Of a DNA stretch of 64,000 nucleotides, positions 1-9,083 are shown in pieces; the first letter of the stretch is position 1, and each line of letters opens with the position of its first letter. Origin of the DNA: Alphaproteobacteria bacterium. Lineage in GTDB: Bacteria > Pseudomonadota > Alphaproteobacteria > UBA828. The notes under the pieces are model-generated. The model did no database searches. It was not told the DNA's origin and saw only the letters and a list, made by a program, of their open reading frames with translations. The DNA lies in the NCBI GenBank assembly GCA_022826345.1, contig JAJDVB010000162.1, forward strand, positions 1 through 64,000. The letters run 5' to 3'. The position numbers and the translations under genes are program-made.

Positions 1-83
1 GCGAGCGCGGCCTCGGCGCCCGCCTCGGGCGGCAGCAGGTCGCGCAGGCCCGTCGGCAGCAGGGCCGGTGTCCTAGCCCGCAT
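1..83 (-). CDS. hisZ: ATP phosphoribosyltransferase regulatory subunit HisZ, N-terminal fragment (runs off the window)
   Basis: Only the first 27 codons are inside the window. The translation contains LLPTGLRDLLPPEAGAEAA, the typical N-terminal stretch of HisZ, a class II aminoacyl-tRNA synthetase paralogue that activates HisG in the first step of histidine synthesis. The ATG at 83 is preceded by an in-frame TGA two codons upstream, so no longer start is possible except by skipping downstream. A GGTGAG sequence sits just before the ATG. The start codon lies inside the left arm of the inverted-repeat element at 73-344, which is unusual. The rest of the gene lies beyond base 1, so length and integrity cannot be judged. 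The identification rests on this short motif alone. Confidence 0.7.
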   Translation of the reverse strand, partial: MRARTPALLPTGLRDLLPPEAGAEAAL

Positions 84-344
84 TTCTCACCAAGGTCATG
101 GTCTGCGCGGCGCTATCCGGCCCGCAGGGCAGGAAAGGCGCGCAGCGCGATGCGGGGACATCGGGTAAGCGCCTTGACGCACCCTGCGGGCCGGAGAGCG
201 CCGCCCTCCGGGTCGCGCCCAGGCGCCCGCCCGCGGCGTCGCGGGCCTCAACCGTATTCCCCGATACGCTTTTCGGCCCGCTCCTGGCGGATCGAACGCC
301 TGGGCGCGACGCAGGCCGTGACATTGGTGAGAAATACGGGCTAG
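73..344. mobile_element. 272-bp MITE-like element with 27-bp imperfect terminal inverted repeats
   Basis: Bases 73-99 and 318-344 are inverted repeats of each other with 24 of 27 positions matching (core GGTGAGAAATGCGGGCTAG). Inside are two further perfect inverted pairs: 117-129 with 182-194 (13 bp), and 212-225 with 297-310 (14 bp). There is also a small GTAT/ATAC hairpin near 254-267. No convincing protein is encoded: open frames across it have no recognisable motif. The size, nested symmetry and lack of coding sequence fit a non-autonomous transposable element or a structured RNA unit. No target-site duplication is obvious by eye. It fills nearly all of the 84-407 gap between hisZ and hyuA; the remaining 345-407 holds only the hyuA leader. 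Confidence 0.6.
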
Positions 345-407
345 GGTCGCGCCCGCTCGGCGGCGGGGTCGCCGGGCTTGGGAGGGATACGACACGGCGG
401 GAGAGCC

Positions 408-2471
408 ATGCGATTCGCGGTCGATACAGGGGGAACCTTCACCGACCTTGTCGTCGAGTCCGACGACGGGGGCCTGCGCATGTACAAGGCGCCGACCACG
501 CCGTCGGACCCGGTCGCCGGCGTGCTGGAAACGCTGACCCACGCCGCAGACGATCTCGGCGAGAGCCGCGAGTCCCTGCTCGCCCGTGGCGAGATGCTGA
601 TCCACGGCACCACCCATGCAATCAACGCCATCGTCACCGGCAACACCGCCCGCGCGGCCTTCCTCACCACCAAGGGCCATCCCGACGTGCTGGTGTTTCG
701 CGAGGGCGGGCGCATCGAGCCCTTCAACTTCACCGTGCCCTATCCCGAGCCCTACGTGCCGCGCTCGCTCACCTACGAGGTGCCCGAGCGGGTGGCCTAC
801 GACGGCACCGTCACCGAGCCGCTGGACGAGGCTGCCGTCGTCTCGATCGTCGAAGAGCTCAAGGGCCAGGATATCGAGGCGGTCGGCGTCTGCCTGCTCT
901 GGTCGATCGTGAACCCCGCGCACGAGCTCCGCGTCGGCGAGCTGCTGGAGCGCCACCTGCCGGGCGTGCCCTACACCCTCTCGCACGTGCTCAACCCCTC
1001 GCTCCGCGAATACCGCCGTGCGTCGTCGACCTGCATCGACGCCTCGCTCAAGCCGCTGATGGGCAGCTATCTCGGCGGCCTTGAGTCGCGCTTGCGCGAC
1101 GCGGGCTTCGGCGGCCGGGTCCTGGTGGTCACGACCCAGGGCGGCGCCATGGACGCGGCTGACATGTCGAGCGCGCCGATCCATTCGATCAACTCGGGCC
1201 CGGCGATGGCGCCGATCGCGGGCCGCGCCTACGCCCAGGCCGACAGTGGCGTCGATACCGCCATCATCGCCGATACCGGCGGCACCACCTTCGACGTCAG
1301 CCTGGTGCGCGGCGGGCGCATCCCGTGGACCCGGGAGACCTGGATCGGCCAGCCCTACCGCGGCCACATGACCGGCTTCCCGGCGGTGGACGTGAAGAGC
1401 ATCGGCGCGGGCGGCGGCAGCATCGCCTGGGTCGACGAGGGCGGTCTGCTCCATGTGGGGCCGAAGAGCGCGGGCGCCGTGCCCGGCCCGGTCTGCTATG
1501 GCGCAGGCGGCACGGAGCCGACGGTGACCGACGCCTCGGTCATCCTCGGCTGGATCGACCCCGCCTACTTCCTCGGCGGCACCATGGCGCTGGAGACCGA
1601 GGCCGCCGGGAACGCCATCGAGACCCACGTCGCCCAAAAACTCGGCCTGTCGCTCCACGAGGCTGCGGCGGCGATCATGAGCGTCGCCACCGAGAACATG
1701 GTGCACGCCATCGAAGACATCACGGTCAACCAGGGCATCGACCCACGCGAGGCCTCCATCGTCGGCGGCGGCGGCGCGGCCGGCCTCAATGCAGTCGCCA
1801 TCGCGCGCCGGCTCGGCTGCGCGCAGGTGATCCTGCCCGAGGTCGCAGCCGCGCTCAGTGCCCACGGGGCGCTGATCTCCGACCTCCGGGCCGAGTACAG
1901 CGGCACGCTCTACACCTCCACCGGCGATTTCGACTTCAACGGCGTGAACGCGCTGCTGGAGGGGCTGGAGCAGAAGTGCCGAACCTTCATCGAAGGGCCG
2001 GGCGCGGACTCGATGGAGCAGGTCGTGGAGTTCACCGCGGAGGCGCGCTACCCCAGCCAGATCTGGGAGATCGAGGTGCCGCTGCGCGCCGACCGGATCG
2101 AGGACGAGCACGCGCTCGCGGCCTTCATCGAGGACTTCCACAAGACCCACGAGGCGCTGTTCACCTTCGCCGACATCGAATCGACCATCGAGACCGTCGG
2201 CTGGCGCGCCAACGTGCGCTGCCGGCTCCGGGACGGTGTCAACCTGAGCGTGGAAAGCGCCGGCGGCGGGCCGGAGATCGCGCACAGCCGCTCGGTCTAT
2301 TTCCCGGACTCGGGGCTGGTCGAGGCGCGCGTCGTGCACTTCGACGGCATGGGCGCGGGCGAGACCGTGGAGGGGCCCGCGATCATCGAATCGTCCTTCA
2401 CCACCGTTGTGATCGACCCTGGGGCCAAGGCCGAGCGCCGGCCCTCGGGCAGTCTCCTGATAACACCATGA
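408..2471 (+). CDS. hydantoinase/5-oxoprolinase family protein, A subunit (HyuA type)
   Basis: 687 residues, usual for the HyuA family, which uses ATP to open cyclic amides such as hydantoins or 5-oxoproline together with a B subunit. The N-terminus carries the glycine-rich phosphate-binding motif VDTGGTFTDLV. HGTTHAINAIV follows near residue 66, and a second ATPase-type motif, ADTGGTTFDVSLV, lies in the middle. The ATG at 408 is chosen because a GGGAGAG ribosome-binding site precedes it and the family begins right there; a TTG ten codons upstream is less likely. hyuB follows after 16 bases, so the two form an operon, probably together with the dehydratase at 4321. The exact substrate cannot be read from sequence; N-methylhydantoin, oxoproline or acetone-carboxylase-like roles are all known in the family. 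Confidence 0.88.
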   Translation: MRFAVDTGGTFTDLVVESDDGGLRMYKAPTTPSDPVAGVLETLTHAADDLGESRESLLARGEMLIHGTTHAINAIVTGNTARAAFLTTKGHPDVLVFREGGRIEPFNFTVPYPEPYVPRSLTYEVPERVAYDGTVTEPLDEAAVVSIVEELKGQDIEAVGVCLLWSIVNPAHELRVGELLERHLPGVPYTLSHVLNPSLREYRRASSTCIDASLKPLMGSYLGGLESRLRDAGFGGRVLVVTTQGGAMDAADMSSAPIHSINSGPAMAPIAGRAYAQADSGVDTAIIADTGGTTFDVSLVRGGRIPWTRETWIGQPYRGHMTGFPAVDVKSIGAGGGSIAWVDEGGLLHVGPKSAGAVPGPVCYGAGGTEPTVTDASVILGWIDPAYFLGGTMALETEAAGNAIETHVAQKLGLSLHEAAAAIMSVATENMVHAIEDITVNQGIDPREASIVGGGGAAGLNAVAIARRLGCAQVILPEVAAALSAHGALISDLRAEYSGTLYTSTGDFDFNGVNALLEGLEQKCRTFIEGPGADSMEQVVEFTAEARYPSQIWEIEVPLRADRIEDEHALAAFIEDFHKTHEALFTFADIESTIETVGWRANVRCRLRDGVNLSVESAGGGPEIAHSRSVYFPDSGLVEARVVHFDGMGAGETVEGPAIIESSFTTVVIDPGAKAERRPSGSLLITP

Positions 2472-2487
2472 CCGAGGGAGCCGGGCG

Positions 2488-4266
2488 ATGGCAAGGAACA
2501 CGCTGACTCTCAACGCCGACGGCACGCTCGACGGCGTGCAGATGGCCATCATCAACAAGCGGATGGAGGCCATCTGCGCCAAGATGGCCAACACGCTGCT
2601 GCGGACGGGGCGCTCAGGCGTGCTCAACAGCGCGCGCGACTTCTCCTGCTGCATCGTGACCGCCGAGAACCGACTGCTCACCGTCAACGAGAGCCTGCCG
2701 ATTCATGTCCTGCGCGGCGCCGACATGATGTGCGAGTCGATGCAGGAGTTTCACGCCGACCTCAAGCGGGGCGACGCCTACCTCCACAACTCGCCCTACC
2801 ACGGCTGCTCTCACCCCGCCGACCACACCATCCTCGCGCCGGTGGTGGACGACGACGGCGTGCACCGCTTCACCATGGTCGCCAAGGCGCATCAGGCGGA
2901 CTGCGGCAACTCCATCGCCACCACCTATCACGGCAGCGCGCGCGACGTGTACGAGGAAGGCGCGCTGATATTCCCGGCGGTCCAGATTCAGCGCGACTAC
3001 GAGGACATCGAGGACATCGTGCGCATGTGTCGCCTCCGCATCCGCGTGCCGGAGCAATGGTGGGGCGACTATCTCGCCGAACTCGGCGCGGCGCGGATCG
3101 GCGAGCGCGAGATCATGGCCTTCGGCAGCGAGATCGGCTGGGACACCCTCGCCCAGTTCGCCGAGCAGTGGTTCGATTACAGCGAGCAGCTGATGATCGC
3201 CGCCGTGCGCAAGATGCCCGGCGGCCGCGCCGTGACCACCTCGATGCACGACCCCTTCCCCAATGCCGAGGACGGCATCCCGGTCAAGATCGTGGTCGAC
3301 GTGGACCCGGAGGAAGCGATGATCGACATCGACCTCCGCGACAACCCGGACGCGATGCCCTGCGGCCTCAACCTCTCGCAGGCCTGCTGCGAGAGCACGC
3401 TGCTGCTCGGCGTCTTCAACAGCATCCCGGACGCGGTGCCGACCAACACCGGCTCCTTCCGCCGGGTGCGCATGCACCTCAAGGAGAACACCGTCTGCGG
3501 CATTCCCAAGCACCCGACCAGCTGCTCGGTGGCGACGACCAATCTCGCGGACCGCGTCGGCAACGCGGTGAGCCGGGCGATCGCCGACCTCGGCGACGGC
3601 TACGGCATGGCGAGCACGGGCTCGATCATCCCGCCCTCGCTCGGCGTCATCTCCGGCCACAGCGAGAAGACCAAGGGCGCCTACGTCAACCAGATCTTCC
3701 TCGGCTGGGGCGGCGGCGCGGCCAGCGCCCAGGCCGACGCCTGGATCTCCATCGGTCATCTCGGCAACGCCGGCATGTCCTACCAGGATTCCATCGAGCT
3801 CGACGAGATGCGCTTCCCGCTCACCGTGCGCGGCCGTCACTTCATCACCGATTCCGGCGGCCACGGCCGCACGCGGGGTGGCTCGGGGGTCTATTGCGAG
3901 TTCGGGCCGACCGAGGGTGATCTGGAGGTTGGCTACGTCAGCGACGGCAACATCACGGCGCCCGAGGGCGCGCGCGGCGGCACCGCAGGCGGGCGGGCCA
4001 ACCAGTTCCGGCGCGATGCCAATGGCGATCTGCACCAGCTCGACCCTTGCGCCCAGGCGATCATCCCCGAGGGCCATACCATCGTCTCCTACTCCTGCGG
4101 CGGCGGCGGCTACGGCGCGCCGACCGAGCGGCCGGCGGAACAGGTGGCGGTTGACGTGCGCGAGCGCTGGGTCTCGCCCGAGGCCGCCCGCGAGACCTAC
4201 CGCGTGGCCCTCGACGACGCCGGCGGGCTCGACAAGGCCGCGACGGAGCAGCTGCGGGGCGGCTAG
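2488..4266 (+). CDS. hydantoinase/5-oxoprolinase family protein, B subunit (HyuB type)
   Basis: 592 residues, within the usual range for HyuB, the partner of HyuA in ATP-dependent cyclic amidases. Family features include the early ICAKMANTLLRTGRSGV region near residues 30-47, the segment YLHNSPYHGCSHPADH near residue 95 holding histidines likely to bind metal, and a glycine-rich C-terminal part. The ATG at 2488 follows the hyuA stop by 16 bases. HyuA and HyuB being adjacent suggests a heteromeric cytoplasmic enzyme. Its product, an N-carbamoyl or ring-opened amino acid, might be further processed elsewhere, since no carbamoylase is present here. Confidence 0.88.
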   Translation: MARNTLTLNADGTLDGVQMAIINKRMEAICAKMANTLLRTGRSGVLNSARDFSCCIVTAENRLLTVNESLPIHVLRGADMMCESMQEFHADLKRGDAYLHNSPYHGCSHPADHTILAPVVDDDGVHRFTMVAKAHQADCGNSIATTYHGSARDVYEEGALIFPAVQIQRDYEDIEDIVRMCRLRIRVPEQWWGDYLAELGAARIGEREIMAFGSEIGWDTLAQFAEQWFDYSEQLMIAAVRKMPGGRAVTTSMHDPFPNAEDGIPVKIVVDVDPEEAMIDIDLRDNPDAMPCGLNLSQACCESTLLLGVFNSIPDAVPTNTGSFRRVRMHLKENTVCGIPKHPTSCSVATTNLADRVGNAVSRAIADLGDGYGMASTGSIIPPSLGVISGHSEKTKGAYVNQIFLGWGGGAASAQADAWISIGHLGNAGMSYQDSIELDEMRFPLTVRGRHFITDSGGHGRTRGGSGVYCEFGPTEGDLEVGYVSDGNITAPEGARGGTAGGRANQFRRDANGDLHQLDPCAQAIIPEGHTIVSYSCGGGGYGAPTERPAEQVAVDVRERWVSPEAARETYRVALDDAGGLDKAATEQLRGG

Positions 4267-4320
4267 TTGGCCTTCTGGGCACAGTCACTTCGGCTGGATG
4301 GCCGGAAGGGAGGAGTGCTC

Positions 4321-6090
4321 ATGGCCCGGAAAACGCTTCGCAGCCGAAGCTGGTTCGACGATCCCCTCGATCCCGACATGACCGCGCTCTATATCGAGCG
4401 CTACATGAACTTCGGCCTGACCCGCGAAGAGCTGCAATCCGGCAAGCCTATCGTCGGGATCGCGCAGACAGGTTCCGACCTCTCACCTTGCAACCGCATC
4501 CACCAGAGCCTGGCGGAACGCATGCGGGCCGGCATTCGCGAGGCGGGCGGCATCCCGCTCGAATTTCCGGTTCACCCAATCCAGGAAAGCGGCCGACGGC
4601 CGACGGCCGCGATCGACCGCAATCTCGCCTACCTGGGCCTCGTGGAGATCCTGCACGGGTATCCGATCGACGGCGTCATCCTGACGACAGGCTGCGACAA
4701 GACCACGCCGGCGATGATCATGGCGGCAGCGACGGCGAACCTTCCCGCGATCTCGCTCAATGGCGGCCCGATGCTGAACGGCTGGTGGGAAGGCCGCCGC
4801 GCCGGTTCGGGCACCATCTTCTGGGAAGCTCGTCGACTGCTTGCCGCCGGACAAATTACCGACGAGGAGTTCATCGAGATGGTGGCCTCGTCGGCGCCGA
4901 GCCCTGGCCACTGCAACACCATGGGAACGGCGTCCACCATGAACTCGCTCGCCGAAGCGCTCGGCATGTCGCTGCCGGGTTCCGCCACGCCGCCCGCACC
5001 GAACAAGGAGCGCGCCCAGTACGCCTATGAGACCGGCCGAAGAATCGTCTCGATGATCCAAGAGGATCTCACGCCCGCGAGGGTCCTGACCCGCGCCGCC
5101 TTCGAGAACGCCATCGCGGTCAACAGCGCGATCGGCGGTTCCACCAACGCGCCCATCCATATCAATGCGATCGCACGTCACATCGGCGTCGAACTCACGC
5201 TCGAGGACTGGCAGGCGGTGGGCTACGACGTGCCGCTCTTGGTCAACTGCCAGCCGGCCGGCGACTACCTGGCGGAGGACTATCACCGCGCCGGCGGCGT
5301 GCCCGCCGTCATGGGGGAACTCCTGCGCGCGGGGAAGCTGAACGCCGATGTATTCACGGTAAACGGCAGGACGGTGGCGGAGAACGTCGCCAGCGCCGCG
5401 CCATTCGACGAGGATGTCATCCGCCCGTTCGTGAGGCCGCTGAAGGAACGGGCCGGCTTCGTGGTCATGGGCGGCAACCTCTTCGACGCCGCGATCATGA
5501 AGACGAGCGTGATCTCCGACAGCTTTCGCGCCCGTTTTCTTGAGTCCGCCGACGATCCCGACGCGTTCGAGGGGAGAGCCATCGTCTTCGACGGCCCGGA
5601 GGACTATCGAACCCGCATCGACGACCCAACGCTCGGGATCGACGAGACCAGCATCCTGGTGATGCGCGGCACCGGGCCCGTCGGATATCCCGGATCGGCG
5701 GAAGTCGTGAACATGCAGCCGCCGGCGGAACTCATCCGGGCGGGTATCCACGAGCTGCCGACCATCGGCGACGGGCGGCAGTCCGGCACCTCCGGCAGTC
5801 CCTCGATCCTGAACGCCAGCCCCGAAAGCGCTGTCGGCGGCAACCTCGCAATCCTAGAGACTGGCGACCGGCTCAGGGTCGACCTCCGCCGCCGGCGGGT
5901 CGACATTCTGCAGCCCGAGGAAACCCTGGCGGCCCGCCGCGCCGCCCACACTCTGGCCGAACTTGAACACCACACGCCATGGGAGGAACTCTATCGCGCA
6001 CACGTCGGGCAGCTGGCGGATGGCGGCTGTCTGGAATTCGCGACCCGCTATCGTTCCGTGTCGGCGAAGCTGCCCCGGCACTCTCATTAG
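4321..6090 (+). CDS. IlvD/Edd family dehydratase, sugar-acid (pentonate) type
   Basis: 589 residues. The protein follows the pattern of L-arabinonate/D-xylonate-type dehydratases, which remove water from aldonic acids using an iron-sulfur cluster and magnesium. Three cysteines expected to hold the cluster are present: Cys57 in SDLSPCNR, Cys125 in TTGCDKTTPA and Cys198 in PGHCNTMGTA. Lys127 beside Cys125 is the usual metal-binding lysine. HPIQESGRRPTAA near residue 85 is characteristic of the sugar-acid branch rather than of IlvD proper. The ATG at 4321 follows GGGAGGAG, a strong ribosome-binding site, so the earlier TTG at 4267 is rejected. It lies 54 bases after hyuB and is probably co-transcribed with it. 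The stop is followed directly by repeat copy 1. Confidence 0.85.
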   Translation: MARKTLRSRSWFDDPLDPDMTALYIERYMNFGLTREELQSGKPIVGIAQTGSDLSPCNRIHQSLAERMRAGIREAGGIPLEFPVHPIQESGRRPTAAIDRNLAYLGLVEILHGYPIDGVILTTGCDKTTPAMIMAAATANLPAISLNGGPMLNGWWEGRRAGSGTIFWEARRLLAAGQITDEEFIEMVASSAPSPGHCNTMGTASTMNSLAEALGMSLPGSATPPAPNKERAQYAYETGRRIVSMIQEDLTPARVLTRAAFENAIAVNSAIGGSTNAPIHINAIARHIGVELTLEDWQAVGYDVPLLVNCQPAGDYLAEDYHRAGGVPAVMGELLRAGKLNADVFTVNGRTVAENVASAAPFDEDVIRPFVRPLKERAGFVVMGGNLFDAAIMKTSVISDSFRARFLESADDPDAFEGRAIVFDGPEDYRTRIDDPTLGIDETSILVMRGTGPVGYPGSAEVVNMQPPAELIRAGIHELPTIGDGRQSGTSGSPSILNASPESAVGGNLAILETGDRLRVDLRRRRVDILQPEETLAARRAAHTLAELEHHTPWEELYRAHVGQLADGGCLEFATRYRSVSAKLPRHSH

Positions 6091-6097
6091 TATTTTG

Positions 6098-6205
6098 TCG
6101 CTCACGGCAGCCGGCCTCCGGCCGGCGCCTCCGCGAGGGCGCCGCATTAGCGGCGGGCCGCGGTCGCGGCCTGTCGCGCGTCCGTCAAAGTCGGACGCGC
6201 TCTAG
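6098..6205 (+). repeat. dispersed hairpin repeat, copy 1 of 4
   Basis: A unit of about 105 bp starting TCGCTCACGGCAGCCGG and ending GGACGCGCTC. It contains stacked stem-loops: GCCGGCCTCCGGCCGGC, GGCGCCTCCGCGAGGGCGCC, a GGCCGCGGTCGCGGCC stem, and a final GCGTCCG/CGGACGC stem. It starts 7 bases after the stop of the dehydratase gene, in the same orientation. Other copies are at 10474, 20889 and 42064. Its last hairpin could act as a transcription terminator. In one frame it reads as a proline/arginine-rich peptide, which I regard as a by-product. Confidence 0.9.
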
Positions 6206-6210
6206 ACAGG

Positions 6211-6237
6211 GCCGTAAACAGGGTGAGAAATGCGGGT
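6211..6237 (+). repeat. solo end of the 73-344 inverted-repeat family
   Basis: GCCGTAAACAGGGTGAGAAATGCGGGT matches the right end of the 73-344 element (GCCGTGACATTGGTGAGAAATACGGGCT), with an unbroken GGTGAGAAATGCGGG core shared with the left end. It ends on the stop codon of the minus-strand SDR gene and directly follows repeat copy 1. No second arm was found nearby. Confidence 0.5.
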
Positions 6238-7031
6238 CAAATCCGGGGCAGGTCGGCCCCACCCGTCACGTTGAAATTGGCGCCGGTGATGAAGCTTCCG
6301 GCATCCGAACACAGCAAGAGGGCGGCACCCACGAGATCCTCCGGTAGCCCGGCCCGCCCCATCGGGCTCGCCCGCCCGATCGTCGCCTGCCAATCGGCCT
6401 CGGTGCGCCGCAGGAAGCGATTGCGATCTGTGTCGATGAGGCCCGGAGAAAGATTGTTGATGGTGACCCCCGATTTCTCGTATTCGCGGCTCAAATTCAT
6501 GACTAGGTTGTACTGAGCGCTCTTGAGGCCGGCGTAGACCGCGAGTTCGATCATCGGGGCAGCCTGCTGCACGCTGCCGATGGTCAAGACGCGGCCCCAG
6601 CCGCGTTCCGCCATCGGGGGCAGCGCGCGCTGGAGGAGCTGAATGGGCATGCGGTAGTTCATCCGGCATTGGAGGTCGATCTGCTCGGTCGTGACATCAT
6701 CGAAGGCGCAGGGAATCTGGATGTTGGCGTTGCTTACGAGGATGTCGACGCGCCCCAGGGCCGAGACCGCCCGGTCGAACGCATCGAACACGGCGCCGTC
6801 CACTGAGAGATCGCCCTCGATCGCGAAGGCTTGGACCCCGTGGGACCTCGCCTCGGCGATGAGTTCGCTCGCCGCATCCGGAAAGCCGACCTCGGCATCG
6901 AACGCCGATGTGTGATTGATCGCCACGTCCGCGCCGTGCTCGGCCAGCGCCAGTGCAATGGCGCGGCCGATGCCCCGGCTCGCGCCTGTGACGAATGCGG
7001 TTCGACCGGATACGTCGAAACGGTCACCCAA
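6237..7031 (-). CDS. SDR family oxidoreductase
   Basis: 264 residues from the chosen start. It is a classical short-chain dehydrogenase/reductase: the cofactor motif TGASRGIGRA is near residue 13, and the catalytic YAGLK (Tyr-x3-Lys) is in the second half with a serine in TIGSVQQAAP upstream. The NNAG motif is altered to SNANI. The C-terminus GANFNVTGGADL is the usual closing motif. The start is probably the TTG at 7031, preceded by GAGGAGGGG; a TTG ten codons further upstream is possible. It may act on a sugar acid or alcohol related to the neighbouring dehydratase, but this is inference, and the two genes converge rather than share an operon. Confidence 0.85.
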   Translation of the reverse strand: MGDRFDVSGRTAFVTGASRGIGRAIALALAEHGADVAINHTSAFDAEVGFPDAASELIAEARSHGVQAFAIEGDLSVDGAVFDAFDRAVSALGRVDILVSNANIQIPCAFDDVTTEQIDLQCRMNYRMPIQLLQRALPPMAERGWGRVLTIGSVQQAAPMIELAVYAGLKSAQYNLVMNLSREYEKSGVTINNLSPGLIDTDRNRFLRRTEADWQATIGRASPMGRAGLPEDLVGAALLLCSDAGSFITGANFNVTGGADLPRI

Positions 7032-7219
7032 TTTCCCCTCCTCTTCGTGGCCCCAGGACAAGTTCCACTATGTCACACCGTCCGGGCCATGGATCAACAA
7101 CCCAGCCACGCATCCGGTGGCCGCTTCCGCCGCCTAGGCCGGTCAGTGCCCCATCGGCGCGATGCTATACTGCCGAGTCGCGAGGATATGATGGCGGGCT
7201 TCCAACCAAGGGTTCGAGG

Positions 7220-8998
7220 ATGCAATCGCTTGATCTCGCCATCATCGGGAACTGCACCTATGCGGGCCTGCTCGACTCGCGGGCACGCTTGGTCTGGGCG
7301 TGCATGCCCCGTTTCGACGGCAACCCGGTATTCTGCGATCTGCTGCAGCCGATCGAGCCCGTTGGCTTCTATGAGGTCGAGCTCGACGACCTCGCCACCA
7401 GCGAGCAGCGTTATCTGCCGAATACGGCGATCGTCGAAACGACGCTGCGCAGCAAATCCGGCGATGCGCTCAAGGTTCAGGACTTCGCGCCGCGCTTCAA
7501 GCGGCACGGCCGTCTCGCTCGCCCCTTGACGCTGGTACGCCGGTTGATTCCGCTCTCCGGCAGCCCGCATGTCCGCATAAGGCTGCGGCCAGCCGGGAAC
7601 TACGGTGCCGAGCGGCCGACCGTCACGCGCGGCAGCAATCACGTGCGTTACGTCCTGCCCGACCACGTCCTGCGCCTCACCACCAATGTGCCGGTTTCCT
7701 TCGTGCTCGAGGAGACTGCGTTCCTGCTGAACCGCCCATTGGACCTCATTCTCGGCCCTGATGACTCCCTCGAGCGGGACATCGCGGAGCTTTCCCGAGA
7801 GTTCCTCGAAAGGACGGAGGATTATTGGCGGGAATGGGTCCGTTACCTCGCGCTGCCATTCGAATGGCAGAACTCCGTGATCCGGGCGGCCATCACGCTC
7901 AAGCTGTGCGAGGTCGAAGAGACCGGCGCCATGGTGGCCGCCATCACCACGTCCATACCCGAGGCGAACGGAACCTCCCGCACCTGGGATTACCGCTTTT
8001 GCTGGCTGCGCGATTCCTACTTCGTCATACGCGCATTCAATCGCCTGGGCATCACCCGCACCATGGAGGAGTATCTCAACTACATCCTGAACATCGTCGC
8101 CGCGAGCCCCGACGGCACGCTCCAGCCGGTGTTCGGCATCAACATGGAGACCGAGCTCACGGAGCGCGAGATCGCTTCGCTCCAGGGCTATCGCGAGCAC
8201 CAGCCGGTGCGGGCCGGCAATCTCGCCTATGTCCAGACCCAGAACGACGTCTATGGCACCGTCATCCTCGCCTGCGCACAGGCGTTCTTCGACGAGAGGA
8301 TCGATCTGCGAGGCGACGAGAGCCTGTTCCGCGTTCTGGAGCGAGTCGGCGAAGCGGCATTCCGGCTCTACAACACGGAGGACGCGGGGCTATGGGAGCT
8401 TCGCGGCACCGAGCGCATCCATACCTTTTCGGTCCTTATGTGCTGGGCGGCCTGCGACCGCCTCGCGCTCATCGCCCGCCGTCTCGAACTCGAGGATCGC
8501 GCCGAGCTATGGAACATGCGCGCCGAAACGATCAGGGAGTGCATCGAGCGCGAGGCTTGGAACGAGGAAAAGCGGTGCTATGTGAGCGCATTCGGAGGCA
8601 GCGAAATCGACGCCGCTTTGTTGCTCATGCACGAGATTTCGTACTGTAGCGCCTGGTACCCACGTTTCAGTGACACCGTGGCGGCGGTCGAGCGCGAACT
8701 GCGGCGCGGCGATCACGTGTTTCGGTATGTCGAAACCGACGATTTCGGGGCGCCGGAGAATGCGTTCAACGTCTGCACGTTCTGGTACATCGATGCCATC
8801 GCGGCCCTCGGCAGGCGGGATGAGGCGCGGCAGCTGTTCGAAAACATGCTCGCCTCGTGCAATTCGATGGGCCTCCTGTCGGAAGACCTCGATCCCAAGA
8901 CGGGAGAGTTGTGGGGAAACTTCCCGCAGACCTACAGCATGGTCGGGTTGATCAACTCGGCGATCAAGCTCTCCCGGCCATGGGAGGATGCGTTCTAA
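7220..8998 (+). CDS. glycoside hydrolase family 15 protein (glucoamylase or trehalase type)
   Basis: 592 residues, typical of bacterial GH15. The N-terminal beta-sandwich region starts with the family pattern IIGNCTYAGLLDSRARLVWACMPRFD (cited here in part: IGNCTYAGLLDSRA). The (alpha/alpha)6 catalytic domain begins with the signature TSIPEANGTSRTWDYRFCWL near residue 245 and closes with a region containing NFPQTYSMVGLINSA. There is no signal peptide, so the enzyme is cytoplasmic. GH15 members cleave alpha-glucosides from the non-reducing end; some bacterial ones hydrolyse trehalose. The gene is followed 85 bases later by otsA, a pairing that suggests turnover of trehalose or a linked glucan. 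The ATG at 7220 follows AAGGGTTCGAGG. Confidence 0.87.
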   Translation: MQSLDLAIIGNCTYAGLLDSRARLVWACMPRFDGNPVFCDLLQPIEPVGFYEVELDDLATSEQRYLPNTAIVETTLRSKSGDALKVQDFAPRFKRHGRLARPLTLVRRLIPLSGSPHVRIRLRPAGNYGAERPTVTRGSNHVRYVLPDHVLRLTTNVPVSFVLEETAFLLNRPLDLILGPDDSLERDIAELSREFLERTEDYWREWVRYLALPFEWQNSVIRAAITLKLCEVEETGAMVAAITTSIPEANGTSRTWDYRFCWLRDSYFVIRAFNRLGITRTMEEYLNYILNIVAASPDGTLQPVFGINMETELTEREIASLQGYREHQPVRAGNLAYVQTQNDVYGTVILACAQAFFDERIDLRGDESLFRVLERVGEAAFRLYNTEDAGLWELRGTERIHTFSVLMCWAACDRLALIARRLELEDRAELWNMRAETIRECIEREAWNEEKRCYVSAFGGSEIDAALLLMHEISYCSAWYPRFSDTVAAVERELRRGDHVFRYVETDDFGAPENAFNVCTFWYIDAIAALGRRDEARQLFENMLASCNSMGLLSEDLDPKTGELWGNFPQTYSMVGLINSAIKLSRPWEDAF

Positions 8999-9083
8999 TG
9001 GTATGATTCCGGCGCCTGTCCCGACCGAAATTCCGTCGTCGGGCCATGCCGATTGATTGCATTCGTCGGGCATCGCGACACGT

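Noticed and set aside
96..2687. Long open frame (863 codons) on the minus strand across hyuA
   Set aside because: It lies antisense to a well-supported HyuA gene, has no recognisable motif and has the His/Arg/Asp-rich composition expected of a shadow frame in GC-rich DNA.
5963..6205. Small plus-strand protein containing LTAAGLRPAPPRGRR, also found in other repeat copies
   Set aside because: The shared peptide arises only from translating the dispersed hairpin repeat; there is no start context and reading frames differ between copies.
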